A stretch of DNA of 64,000 nucleotides, from positions 186,001 to 250,000 of the forward strand of contig NZ_AOLP01000001.1 of NCBI RefSeq assembly GCF_000337795.1, given 5' to 3'. A model generated the notes under the pieces. It saw nothing but the letters and a program-made list of their open reading frames with translations. It was not told the origin of the DNA and searched no databases. This document shows positions 1-8,676 of the stretch, in pieces. Position 1 is the first letter of the stretch; every line of letters starts with the position of its first letter. The DNA is from Haloferax denitrificans ATCC 35960 (GTDB lineage: Archaea; Halobacteriota; Halobacteria; Halobacteriales; Haloferacaceae). The translations under genes were made by a program, and so were the position numbers.

Positions 1-1
1 C

Positions 2-49
2 GCGGTCTCCGAAAACGAGCAGTTCAGCCTCGGCGACGACGACGCCTGA
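2..49 (+). CDS. C-terminal tail of an upstream gene (partial)
   Basis: An open frame enters from the left edge and ends with TGA at 47-49, giving the acidic tail AVSENEQFSLGDDDA. Acidic C-termini are usual in haloarchaeal proteins. Only 15 codons are visible, so the product cannot be named. It converges on the histidine kinase gene, whose stop lies 6 nt away. Confidence 0.5.
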   Translation, partial: AVSENEQFSLGDDDA

Positions 50-55
50 GGCGGC

Positions 56-1975
56 TCAGTCGACGCGGAACTCGAACCGCGCACCGCCTTCGGCTCCCTC
101 CGACACCGTCACCTCCCAGCCGTGTGTGGCCGCGACCTGTGAGACGATGTTCAGGCCGAAGCCGGTCCCCTGCGGCGACGTGGTGTAGCCGGCTTCGAAC
201 ACGGTGTCGCGGTCCTCCGGAGGGATTCCCACGCCGTCGTCTTCGACGAAGAACCCGCGGTCGGTCTCGCCGACGGTGACGGTCACGCCGCCGTCGGCGG
301 AACCGTGCTCGACGGCGCCGTCGGACGGAGTCCGACTGCCCGTGGAACCGTGTTCCACGGCGTCATCAGACGCAGTCTGGTTGCCTGTAGAACCGTGTTC
401 GACAGCGTTCCGAAACAGGTTTTCGAGGAGTTGCTGGAGTTGGTCGCGGTCGGCGTCGACGACGGTGTCGGTCTCGACGGCCAACGTCGCGCCGTCGGTC
501 ACCACGTTCTGCCAGCACGTCCGCGCGAGGTCGGACAGCGCGACCGGTTCGACCGTCATGGCGTCGTCGCCGTCGCGGGCGAGCACGAGCAGGTCGCTGA
601 TGAGGTCGTCCATGCGGTCCAGCGCGCGGTCGATATCGTCGAGGTGGTCGCTGTCGCAGTCGTCTCGAAGGAGTTCGAGCCGGCCCATCGCGACCTGCAG
701 TGGGTTGCGGAGGTCGTGACTCACGACGCTCGTAAAGCGGTCGAGTCGCTCGTTCTGCTCGACGAGTTCGGCCTCGCGTGCCTTCTGCTCGCTGATGTCG
801 CGAATCATCGCGACGAACAGGTCCTCCCCGGCGAGGTTGAGCTGGATGAGGTGCACCTCGGTGGGGAACGTCGTGCCGTCGCGGCGTTCGAGCGCGCCTT
901 CGAACCGCTGTGGCTCGTTCGCCGGGAGGTCCGCCCAGAACGACTCCGAGCGGTCCCGTTCGGAGGAGGGGTCGAGGTCCCAGACGGTCTTGCCGACGAG
1001 CTCCGCCTCGCTGTAGCCCAGTTCCTCGCACATCCGCTGGTTCACGTCTTGGATGGTGCCGTCGTCTTCGTGGACGACGACGAGGTCCGGCGAGTGTTCG
1101 AACAGGGCTTCGAGCCGGGCGGTGTTCGAACGCAGGAGCTCCTCGTAGGTCTTCCGCGGCGTGATGTCGTCTTGGAAGCCGACGAAAAAGTCGATTCCGC
1201 CGTCGTCGTCGAAGATGGGCGCGACGCGCACGCGGTTCCAGAACTCGGTGCCGTCCTTGCGGTAGTTCAGCAGTTCGGTCGTCACGGGCTCGCGGTCTTC
1301 GACCGCCTCCCGGAGTTCGGCGATAGACGCCTCGTCGGTCGCCTCGCCCTGCAGGAACCGACAGTTCCGACCGAGGGCTTCGTCACGGCCGTACCCGGTG
1401 AGTTCGGTGAACTGCTCGTTGGCGTAGACGATGGGGTTGTCCGCCGCGTGGGGGTCGGTGAGGACGATTCCGACGGGCGCTTCGTCCATCGCTCGTTCCC
1501 TGACCGACAGGCGCGTTTCGAGCGTCTCGCTCCGCGATGCCCGAGTAGTCCGGACGCGCTCGACGGCGTTCTCGATACGCGCGGCGAGGAGTCGGTACTG
1601 GGTCGCGTCGTCGCCCTTCCGGAGATACTCGGCGCCCGCGGATATCGCCTCACCCGCTATCTCCTCGCGCGCCCGTTCGGTAAAGAGGATAAACGGGAGT
1701 TCGGGGAACTCGTCGCGGACCCGCGACAGCACGTCGAGGCCGTCGAGGTCGGGCATGTCGTAGCCGCAGACGACGCAGTCGAACGCCGCGTCACCGCTCC
1801 GAATTCGGTCGAGCGCGGCCCGCGGGTCCGACTCGGTATGGACGGTGAGTCGCCCGCGCTCGCGCTCCAGTTGCGACGCGGCGCGCGCCGCGAAGTCGCG
1901 GTCGTCTTCGACGTAGAGGACGTCGATAGACGCCGACACCGAGAGCGAACGCGACGCGTTACGAGACGAATCCAT
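56..1975 (-). CDS. Receiver-LOV-PAS sensor histidine kinase
   Basis: A predicted soluble sensor kinase of 639 aa. Domains in order: receiver-like (about 17-140), LOV (about 165-272), PAS (about 285-398), HisKA with phospho-acceptor His420 in SVVSHDLRNP, and HATPase with N box ENLFRNAVEH, G1 box DDGVGIP and G2 box GTGFGL. The LOV domain has GRNCRFLQG with the flavin-adduct Cys205, plus NYRKDG, FWN and GFQDD, the full flavin-binding set known from blue-light LOV proteins. The receiver domain has Gly71 (CGYDMP) where the phospho-accepting Asp is expected, so it is probably a pseudo-receiver. Three copies of a 15-residue unit follow the N box. I chose the ATG at 1975 because the receiver fold begins directly after it; the frame stays open further upstream. 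No transmembrane segments are seen. Light sensing is inferred from motifs. Confidence 0.9.
   Translation of the reverse strand: MDSSRNASRSLSVSASIDVLYVEDDRDFAARAASQLERERGRLTVHTESDPRAALDRIRSGDAAFDCVVCGYDMPDLDGLDVLSRVRDEFPELPFILFTERAREEIAGEAISAGAEYLRKGDDATQYRLLAARIENAVERVRTTRASRSETLETRLSVRERAMDEAPVGIVLTDPHAADNPIVYANEQFTELTGYGRDEALGRNCRFLQGEATDEASIAELREAVEDREPVTTELLNYRKDGTEFWNRVRVAPIFDDDGGIDFFVGFQDDITPRKTYEELLRSNTARLEALFEHSPDLVVVHEDDGTIQDVNQRMCEELGYSEAELVGKTVWDLDPSSERDRSESFWADLPANEPQRFEGALERRDGTTFPTEVHLIQLNLAGEDLFVAMIRDISEQKAREAELVEQNERLDRFTSVVSHDLRNPLQVAMGRLELLRDDCDSDHLDDIDRALDRMDDLISDLLVLARDGDDAMTVEPVALSDLARTCWQNVVTDGATLAVETDTVVDADRDQLQQLLENLFRNAVEHGSTGNQTASDDAVEHGSTGSRTPSDGAVEHGSADGGVTVTVGETDRGFFVEDDGVGIPPEDRDTVFEAGYTTSPQGTGFGLNIVSQVAATHGWEVTVSEGAEGGARFEFRVD
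290..406 (-). repeat. 45-bp in-frame tandem repeat inside the kinase ATPase domain
   Basis: Residues 524-562 of the kinase consist of AVEHGSTGNQTASDD, AVEHGSTGSRTPSDG and a partial AVEHGSADGG. The 45-bp unit is visible in the DNA and begins exactly at the N-box AVEH, so the repeat duplicates the end of the N box itself. It lies between the N and G1 boxes of the HATPase domain. Copy number may vary by slippage or recombination. Confidence 0.85.
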
Positions 1976-2271
1976 ACGCGGCGGAACATGACGCCAAGAC
2001 ACCATAATGGTGGTGCTAGATGGGGACGTGCCGCAATCACAGCCGCGTCGGACTCCCTCCGACCGACGAGAGACCGTCAAGCGAGAAGCGCGCGTCGGTA
2101 CGGCGAGAAGCGCGCGCCCGTCGTACGTCGACCGCGCACTACTGGTTCGCGCGCTTGCGAGTCCGGCGACGGTGGAACGCGGATTCGGGAGGCGAACGCG
2201 GGAACAATAAAAACGCATCGAGTGGTTCGTAACCAGAGCCCTTATAATTTTGAATCCGCTTTCAAACGGTG

Positions 2272-2664
2272 ATGACAACCCCCGACGAATCCGAACCCAA
2301 CACGCCATCGCGGCTCGCCCGCGCCCTCTTCGCGAGCGGCCTCGCCGTCCTGGCGATTCGCAACCTGACCGACCTCGACGGCCGCATCGCCTACGCGGAG
2401 GCGAAGGGCGTCCCCGAGGCGGACCGCCTCGTCCCCGCCGCGAGCGGCCTGCTCCTCGGCGGGAGTATCGGCATCGGCCTCTGGAAGCTCCCCAAGCTCG
2501 CCTCCGCGAGCGTCGCGGCGTTCTTCGCCGGCGTCACGCCGACGATGCACGACTTCTGGGCCGTCGACGACGACGCCCGCGACGAGGAACTCACGTCGTT
2601 CCTCCAGAACCTGACGCTGTTCGGCGCGGCGCTCGCGTTCTTCAAGCGCGCCTCGGACGAGTAA
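2272..2664 (+). CDS. DoxX-like small membrane protein
   Basis: A 130-residue protein with about four hydrophobic segments (around residues 15-30, 52-70, 75-90 and 115-127) and a central FFAGVTPTMHDFWA stretch typical of the DoxX family. Members of that family are membrane proteins linked to respiration or redox homeostasis, but the reaction here is unknown. The TATA-like ttataatttt at 2242-2251 lies about 27 nt before the ATG at 2272, which fits a leaderless transcript; a GTG sits immediately before it at 2269. It is divergent from the upstream kinase gene. Confidence 0.75.
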   Translation: MTTPDESEPNTPSRLARALFASGLAVLAIRNLTDLDGRIAYAEAKGVPEADRLVPAASGLLLGGSIGIGLWKLPKLASASVAAFFAGVTPTMHDFWAVDDDARDEELTSFLQNLTLFGAALAFFKRASDE

Positions 2665-2700
2665 CGACGGACCGACCCGACACCCCACTTTCTTCCGCGG

Positions 2701-2877
2701 TCACGCGTCGAGCGTGTCGTCTCCCGCTTCAGCCTCGCGTCTGAGCGTGTATAGGTTGAGCAGTCCGACGATGACCCATCCGCCCGCGATGAGCGGTGAG
2801 CCGTCGACGACCCAGTATACTGCGAAGAGGAACGCGGCGAGGACGAGGAACTGTTGGAGGCGGGCGCGTCGAGACAC
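2701..2877 (-). CDS. Small hypothetical membrane protein (58 aa)
   Basis: A short frame with a GTG start and TGA stop encodes about 58 residues. It begins VSRRARLQQFLVLAAF and has two hydrophobic stretches separated by YWVVDGSPLIAGG, then an acidic tail EAEAGDDTLDA. The positive N-terminus, two membrane helices and acidic end look like a genuine small haloarchaeal membrane protein. It converges with the DoxX-like gene. No function can be assigned. An in-frame stop lies upstream of the GTG, which limits the choice of start. Confidence 0.55.
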   Translation of the reverse strand: MSRRARLQQFLVLAAFLFAVYWVVDGSPLIAGGWVIVGLLNLYTLRREAEAGDDTLDA

Positions 2878-2979
2878 GAGTCCAACTGACGCATGTCGCG
2901 GTTGTAGTTCTTACTCGCTTCGACACCCCATCGTTTCCAGTAAATCGTCGGCGACTGCGGCGGACCACCGACCACCGCG

Positions 2980-4152
2980 TCAGGACGAGTCCACGCCGTC
3001 CGCGTCGTCGGCGTCGACCGGGCGATGGAAGCCGACGAAGAACTCGACCGCGCCGTCGGCGTCCCGAATCGGGCGAATGTCGAGGCGGTTCCGGAAGGGC
3101 TCGCCGTCGGCGTCGTAAGTGCGAATCTCCGCGGATATCGGCTCGCCGGCCTCGACGGCCGACCGAATCTCGGCGACCGCCTCCGGGTCCGTCTCGGGAC
3201 CGTAGAGGAACCGGCAGTTGCGCCCCGTCACCGACTCGGCGTCGTAGCCCGTGAGCGTCTCGAACGCCTCGTTGAGATAGACGACGGGATCGTCGGGTAG
3301 CGAGGGGTCGATGGCGGCGATGCCGACGTCGACGGCGTCAAGCACCCGGTCTTTCAGTTCGACTTCCGCCCGGAGCGCGTCGATTTCGGTGAGTTCCCGA
3401 ACGATACAGACGTGTCCCCCGTCGTCCATCTGCGTCAGCACGAGGCGCTCCGGAACCGGCTCGCCGCCCTTGGTGAGGCCGGTCGAAAACCCCCGCCACG
3501 ACCCCTCGGCTTCGAGTTGCGGGAGGATTTCGTCGTGGAACCGCCGGGCCTCGTCGTCCGGGTAGAGGATGGCCCAGTGTTCGCCGATGAGTTCGGTCCG
3601 GTCGCGGTCGTAGAGCGCGGCGTACGCCTCGTTGAGGTACTGGTAGACGCCGTCGCCGTCGATGATGCCGATTCCCTCCTCGGCCGATTCGATGGCGAGA
3701 AAGCCGCGTCGCATGTGCGTCTCGGCCCAGTACTTCTCGACGAGGTTCGAGACCTTGTTCGCCAAGACGGGGAACTCCTCGGGACCGCCCTTCTGGAGGT
3801 ACTCGTCGACGCCGGCGGAGATGGCGCGACTCGCGATTTCCTCGCTTCCCTTGCCGGTAAAGAGGACGAACGGGAGCTCGATGCCCCGCTCGCGCGCCGC
3901 CGTCAGGAGTTCGAGCCCGTCCATCCCCGGCATGTCGTAGTCGCTGACGATACAGTCGTACTCCCCGCCGACGAGTTCGTCGAGCGCCGACCCGGGGTCG
4001 GTGTGCGTCGCCGTCTCGGCGTCGTCGAGTTCGCGTTCGAGAAAGGTCGCGGACAGCTCCACCATCGCCTCGTTATCGTCGACCAGCAGGATTCGCATCG
4101 CGCGTCGCTCCGCGCTGAACGGAGCGATACCGTGGAGTGGAGACACGTCCAT
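2980..4152 (-). CDS. Receiver-PAS-LOV-like response regulator without kinase domain
   Basis: A 390-aa protein with a complete receiver domain (about 20-140; acidic DDN, phospho-acceptor Asp71 in SDYDMPGMDG, Lys121 in LQKGG), a PAS domain (about 148-256) and a LOV-like PAS domain (about 268-378). The last has the cysteine motif GRNCRFLYG, but the NYRKDG and FWN elements are changed to TYDADG and FRN and the final Gln is lost (GFHRP), so flavin binding is doubtful. There is no kinase or DNA-binding domain. A TATA-like tttttatgcc lies about 27 nt before the ATG at 4152, supporting that start; the receiver proper begins at an internal ATG at 4098. It may receive phosphate from a neighbouring or distant kinase. 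Confidence 0.85.
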   Translation of the reverse strand: MDVSPLHGIAPFSAERRAMRILLVDDNEAMVELSATFLERELDDAETATHTDPGSALDELVGGEYDCIVSDYDMPGMDGLELLTAARERGIELPFVLFTGKGSEEIASRAISAGVDEYLQKGGPEEFPVLANKVSNLVEKYWAETHMRRGFLAIESAEEGIGIIDGDGVYQYLNEAYAALYDRDRTELIGEHWAILYPDDEARRFHDEILPQLEAEGSWRGFSTGLTKGGEPVPERLVLTQMDDGGHVCIVRELTEIDALRAEVELKDRVLDAVDVGIAAIDPSLPDDPVVYLNEAFETLTGYDAESVTGRNCRFLYGPETDPEAVAEIRSAVEAGEPISAEIRTYDADGEPFRNRLDIRPIRDADGAVEFFVGFHRPVDADDADGVDSS

Positions 4153-4349
4153 ACGTCTGTAGCGTCGCTTCAAGGCATAAAAACAGCTCGGGCGCCGGTC
4201 ATCTGCGACGACCGAGCGCCCCGGACGAGCCCGAGCCACTCGACTCGCCATCGGAAGGCGAGCGAGCGAACGTCTGTATAGAATATATATTACTAGATTA
4301 TCCCGACGGCAATAAATTATATGCGATGTGACACAGTTGACATCACCAT

Positions 4350-5531
4350 ATGGAAGTGGTTAGGAACGTCCGAGAGCTCGCGGCGGTTCTCGAACAGGTT
4401 ACGGAGACGACCGGAGCGGTCTGCGAGCTCGAGTTGGCGAGCGGGAGAGACTCGGCCGTGGACGGTGCCGTGGCCTCGGTCACCGTCGAGTACGACCTCT
4501 CGTCGGAGTGCGCGGTCGACCCGGACCGGCTCTCCGTCTCGTCGCCGTCGGCGTCGGTCACAGATGGCCGGCTTCGACTCGGACTCGACGTGGCGCTCGC
4601 ACCCCCGGCGAGCGGCGACACCGACCCGCAATCGGCGTCGACCGGCCGCGACTCCGAGCCGACCGAGCCGACGGTCGCCCGAGCCGACGGTTCCGGGACG
4701 CGCGACGCGGCGGGTGGCGCTCCCGTCGGAGCCGGCGCGTCGCCACCGACGATGGAGTCCGCAATCTCGACGGAGAGCGACGGAACACCGGAGGGCGACC
4801 GACCTGCATCCGCGTCGAGGAGTGACGACACCGAAGCCGAAACCGAGGCGAGCGCGGACGCCAGCACGACGACGGAGCCGGCGGTAGACGCGGACGCAAA
4901 AGCGGACGCGGATGCGGGCGCAGATGCGGAGCCGGAGCCGGAGTCGGAGCGCGACGCGGTCCCGGCCCACCACGACCCGGTTCGGCTTCGGGAGGTCTAC
5001 GAGACCTGCGAGACGTTCAAGGAGATGACCGCCGCTCTCGGCGTCGACGTGACCCCGCAGACGGTTCGCAACCAGATGATTCGACGCGGGATTCACGAGC
5101 CGGAGTCCTACGGGCAGTCGACCGAGACGACGGCTTCGAGCGGGACAAGCGACGCGGGCGACGGGGCGCGGACACCGGAGTCGCGCGTCGCTGACGACGA
5201 GAGTTCGGCCGGGGCAGACTCGCCAGCCGAGGCGAGAGGCGAGGCGGCCGCCGGCCCGACGGGGCCGGCTGACCTCCCGCCGCTTCCCGCGTCGGTGGCC
5301 TCGCTCGACTGCTCGACCGAGGACGTGTGTGCGGCCGTCGCGGGTGCGAAGACGCTGTACGAAGTCGAGCGCCGCCTCGGACTCGACCGCGCCGAGGTCC
5401 GCGACGTCCTGACTGCGCTCGACCTCCTCGACCTCGTCACCGGACGGATGGCCCGGCGCGACCGGTCGGCGGCGAGTCCCACCGACGTTCGAACGCGAGT
5501 GCGCGCCGCGCTCGACGGAGAGTCCGAGTGA
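4350..5531 (+). CDS. Acidic protein with two helix-turn-helix-like modules
   Basis: Encodes 393 aa. The N-terminal 80 residues form a small alpha/beta-looking domain. A long low-complexity linker rich in Asp, Glu, Ala and Ser follows, with an alternating DADAKADADAGADAEPEPE tract near residues 180-200. The segment around 210-245 (LREVYETCETFKEMTAALG to TVRNQMIRRGIHEP) resembles a helix-turn-helix, as does the C-terminal LYEVERRLGLDRAEVRDVL region. A transcription-associated role is plausible, but I do not recognise the family. The start follows an AT-rich promoter with aaattatatg about 30 nt upstream. Confidence 0.7.
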   Translation: MEVVRNVRELAAVLEQVTETTGAVCELELASGRDSAVDGAVASVTVEYDLSSECAVDPDRLSVSSPSASVTDGRLRLGLDVALAPPASGDTDPQSASTGRDSEPTEPTVARADGSGTRDAAGGAPVGAGASPPTMESAISTESDGTPEGDRPASASRSDDTEAETEASADASTTTEPAVDADAKADADAGADAEPEPESERDAVPAHHDPVRLREVYETCETFKEMTAALGVDVTPQTVRNQMIRRGIHEPESYGQSTETTASSGTSDAGDGARTPESRVADDESSAGADSPAEARGEAAAGPTGPADLPPLPASVASLDCSTEDVCAAVAGAKTLYEVERRLGLDRAEVRDVLTALDLLDLVTGRMARRDRSAASPTDVRTRVRAALDGESE

Positions 5532-6495
5532 ACCTTCCAAGTGAACCGGCCGGACGACCACCGGCGCGGCGGGAGGAGCGTCCCGTCCGCGACGGCCGAC
5601 GCCGGAAGCGACGCCGAACTACCCCGAAAGACGACCGAATATCTCTGTATCCATAATATAGCTGAAATTTGATAGTTCTCGCTGTGCGGCCGTGACGCGC
5701 TCCGCACCTCGGCCGGGAGCGCGGTCACCGGCGTCGGTGAGTACGCCCGAGAGACACACTCAGTCGGGCTGACCAGCACGTTCGACACCCGACCGCGTGC
5801 CGTCCGGAACCCACGAGCACGAGGTGCGGATACGGCTCGAACGGCACGAACGGCACACGGCTCGAACGGCACGAAACCGGACACTGACAGACGTTTCGCG
5901 TTGACCCATTCGGCCGCCGAGGGCGTCCATCTCTCGTCGCTGTTCCCGAGGTCGTCGCAGAACGTCTCCCGTCGATATTCGCCGGTCTCGGCGGCCGAGT
6001 GGTGAGTTCTGAGAACGAACTCCTGCATCGGTGACCGCCCGACGGCGACGCGGGACCGCGCACGCGACGCCGGGGGCCTCTTCGGGAAACTGTCGGGTGA
6101 GCGCCGGTGCGTCTTCGTCCATCCGATTCAGCCGGGTCGCCGACCGTCTCTTCGAAATTTTACATTCAGATGATAGTTTTAGTGACCTATCGTATTAGTA
6201 ATTATTTTTTGGGCGCGGCTTCCGACCGAGTATCGTGTTTTCGCGCACAGCGCCACGGACAGTTTTCACAGTCTTACTATAACGTCGTTACTAGCGTTAT
6301 ACTCTATCCGCGACGCTCCCCTAGTGCGTTGCTCTGCTTGGGGTCGGACGGCGAGTGCGGCGCGGGGACTGAGCGAGCGCCAACTGACAAAACTGCCCGC
6401 CGACGCCCACGCAGTCGCGGGTTCGCGGGGGAGACGCACGGACTCGCGGGAGTCTGTGTCGAATCTTTATCCGTGTGGGCGTCTAGCAGGGAGGT
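5532..6495. other. Long gap with possible gene remnants
   Basis: About 960 bp without a convincing gene. Frames on the minus strand between 5725 and 6122 are arginine- or serine-rich and overlap each other, so none is favoured; one (start near 6028, beginning MQEFVLRTHHSAAETGEYR) looks partly protein-like and could be a decayed gene. An 18-bp direct repeat (cggctcgaacggcacgaa) occurs at 5832-5849 and 5857-5874. The part from 6150 to 6310 is clearly AT-rich for this genome. I recognise no transposase. Confidence 0.4.
5832..5874. repeat. 18-bp direct repeat pair
   Basis: The sequence cggctcgaacggcacgaa occurs twice, at 5832-5849 and 5857-5874, separated by cggcaca. It lies in a non-coding stretch. 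It may reflect local duplication in decayed sequence; no function is evident. Confidence 0.8.
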
Positions 6496-7101
6496 ATGAA
6501 CGGCCCGGACACCGCGGACGAAACGAGCTTCTATTTCGACTACGAGCTACAGGTCGATGCGACCCGCGACGCCGTAGCGAAGCTCGCTCGTGAGGTCCTC
6601 CAGTACGAGTGGGCCGACTACCTCCGGGCGTCGCCGCCGGCGGGCGCACACGCGTGGCACGCCCTCGACTCGGGGCGACCGTGGGGCCGCGTCACGCCCG
6701 CGGGGTGGGACCGCGGCCGCGACAGCGGCTACGACCTCCACTTCGAGCACTACCCGACGCCGCGCGCCCTCCAGCGCGGGCAGTTCCGGCTCGAACTCCA
6801 CCTCGAAGACGGCGTCCACGGCAACGCCGACTTCTCCGGCGACTCGCCGTACGCGGCGCTCCGCGAGCGGCTCGTCGCGGCGCTCGACGAGGCGCGCGAC
6901 GAACACGACGACCTCCCGGCCGGCGAGTTCGGCACCGGGCGGACGCTCTGGCGGGTCGACTCCCACTTCCTCGCGGGCGACACCGTCGCCTACTACGAGG
7001 CGCTCCGCGAGGCGCTGTCGGCCCACGACCCGTTCGTCGACGCCGTGGCGGCCGTCCTCGACGACGAACTTCCCGACTCCGACCCGTTCGAGCGCGACTG
7101 A
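6496..7101 (+). CDS. Hypothetical haloarchaeal protein, 201 aa
   Basis: A soluble acidic protein of 201 residues beginning MNGPDTADETSFYFDYELQ. It is rich in aromatic residues and histidine (HAWHALDSGRPWGR, YDLHFEHYPTPRALQRGQF) and has alternating strands followed by helices. The end, YYEALREALSAHDPFVDAV, is helical. There is no signal peptide or membrane segment. Codon usage matches the genome. I do not recognise the family. The ATG is preceded by a purine-rich ggaggt, so this could be one of the leadered genes. Confidence 0.7.
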   Translation: MNGPDTADETSFYFDYELQVDATRDAVAKLAREVLQYEWADYLRASPPAGAHAWHALDSGRPWGRVTPAGWDRGRDSGYDLHFEHYPTPRALQRGQFRLELHLEDGVHGNADFSGDSPYAALRERLVAALDEARDEHDDLPAGEFGTGRTLWRVDSHFLAGDTVAYYEALREALSAHDPFVDAVAAVLDDELPDSDPFERD

Positions 7102-7370
7102 CGCGCCGGGGCGACCGCAGACTCGCGGGCCGCGTCGAATCACGCGAGTACCGACCGAGAGCGGTGCCGCACCCGAGAGGAGCGCGTCCGACGCCCCCGA
7201 CTGCCGCCTTTAGGACGGACGGGTCCGTCAGAGCGACACCTATCGGTGTGAAGACAACCGCAACAGAAAGTGCACAATCCACCCGACAATATCGATATAT
7301 AGCTACATTTGGGCTCCAATACCCGAGAACTGCGAAAGAATTATACTCGATACCGTCCGTTAGAGAAATG

Positions 7371-7571
7371 ATGACGCAAACGCTCGAGGTCGCCCCGCAC
7401 GTAATCACGGAGGGGTCGACCATCCGGCATTCGACGCTGTGTACGGAACAGACGGTGGTGGAGATCGAAGACGAGACCGTCCGGACGACGTACGACGACG
7501 AGGAGTTCGTCTACCCGCGCGAACAGCTCGCGGTCGACCTCTCGGTCGGTCGGTTCGAAGTCGTCTCCTGA
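7371..7571 (+). CDS. Small hypothetical acidic protein (66 aa)
   Basis: Encodes MTQTLEVAPHVITEGSTIRH and a further 46 residues ending LSVGRFEVVS. Regular beta-strand-like segments (TVVEIEDETVRTTYDDEEFVY) suggest a small barrel. A TATA-like ttatactc at about 7340-7347 lies 26-28 nt before the tandem ATGs at 7368 and 7371, so the gene is probably leaderless. Function unknown. No operon partner: the next gene starts 219 nt downstream with its own promoter. Confidence 0.65.
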   Translation: MTQTLEVAPHVITEGSTIRHSTLCTEQTVVEIEDETVRTTYDDEEFVYPREQLAVDLSVGRFEVVS

Positions 7572-7790
7572 CCCCGCTTCGGGACGGCGCGGGCCGCCGT
7601 CTCGGGTTTCGTCGTCGCTCACGGTTCCCGTACTCGGGTCTTCCCGGCCCGCTCGCGGTCCCCGTTTTCGTCGCGCTCGACGGGTTCGCTTCTCGCCGGA
7701 CGCTCCGCGAGCGCCCGCGCCGACACGCGTCTGAAACGCGGACAGTTCGACTGCCAGTACTATTTTTACCGCCCACGGAAATCTCCGGGC

Positions 7791-8636
7791 GTGTCCTCCG
7801 CAGACCCTCCGCGCTCGCCGGGTACGCTCGCCGTGAGCGCCAAAGAGACCGGCCAGTCGCTGTACGAACGGGCGTACAACACCCTGCTGACGGGGGTGGC
7901 GATTATGATTCCCATCGTCATCACGCTGTACGTCCTGCGCGTCGGCATCGACTTCGTCAGAAACGCCCTCGAACCGTTCATCGACCTCCTGCGCTGGGCG
8001 GGCGTCATCAGCCGCTTCGAGAGCGTCGAGTTCATCAGCCTCCTCATCGACCTCGGCGTCTACTCGTTCGTCGTCGACTTCTTCACCGAGTTGGTGGCGC
8101 TACTCGTCCTCTTCGGCATCGTCGCGGTCGTGGGGACCGTCGGCCGCAACCAGTACGGCGAGAAAATCATCGGCGTGTTCGACCTCGTGATTTCGTCGAT
8201 TCCGGGCGTCGGAACGGTGTACAAGAGCTTCCGACGCATGGGCGACGTGGTCCTCGACGAGGGAGCCGACGAGTTCCAGGACGTGAAACTCGTCCAGTGT
8301 TTCGACGACGACGTGTACGTGCTGGGCTTCCAGACGGGGGGTTCGCCCGCGACCATCGAGCAGTCGACCGGCCACGGCGAGATGGTGTCTATGTTCCTCC
8401 CGCTCGCGCCGAACCCCGTCACCGGCGGCCTGCTCACCTACATCCCCGCCGACGACGTGTACGACATCGACATGACCGTCGAGGAGGGCGTCCGGAGCAT
8501 CCTCACGAGCGGCGTCGCCACCGACGAGGACTCGGACGCGCTGGGCGTGAACATGTCCGAACTCCGCGGCACCGAGCGGTTACAGGACATCCGCGAATCG
8601 ATGATTACGACCGACGAAAAGCGGGACGACGACTGA
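7791..8636 (+). CDS. DUF502 family membrane protein
   Basis: A 281-aa protein with two strong N-terminal membrane segments (about residues 32-52 and 80-110) and a soluble C-terminal domain. The motif SSIPGVGTVYKSFRRM and later GEMVSMFLPLAPNPVTGGLL are hallmarks of the DUF502 family, found in bacteria, plants and haloarchaea and of unknown biochemical role. The GTG start at 7791 follows a TATA-like ctatttttacc about 27 nt upstream, consistent with a leaderless transcript. The C-terminus is acidic. Confidence 0.85.
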   Translation: MSSADPPRSPGTLAVSAKETGQSLYERAYNTLLTGVAIMIPIVITLYVLRVGIDFVRNALEPFIDLLRWAGVISRFESVEFISLLIDLGVYSFVVDFFTELVALLVLFGIVAVVGTVGRNQYGEKIIGVFDLVISSIPGVGTVYKSFRRMGDVVLDEGADEFQDVKLVQCFDDDVYVLGFQTGGSPATIEQSTGHGEMVSMFLPLAPNPVTGGLLTYIPADDVYDIDMTVEEGVRSILTSGVATDEDSDALGVNMSELRGTERLQDIRESMITTDEKRDDD

Positions 8637-8676
8637 ACGCGCGAGCGTCGCGTTTTCGAGGCCGTCCTCCGACGGC

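Noticed and set aside
305..2272. Very long plus-strand open frame
   Set aside because: It lies antisense to the histidine kinase, whose domains are unmistakable; GC-rich genes create long shadow frames.
6107..6499. 130-codon plus-strand frame in the AT-rich gap
   Set aside because: Sequence is unlike a haloarchaeal protein (many Ser/Arg/Tyr, no acidic bias) and runs into the next gene's start.
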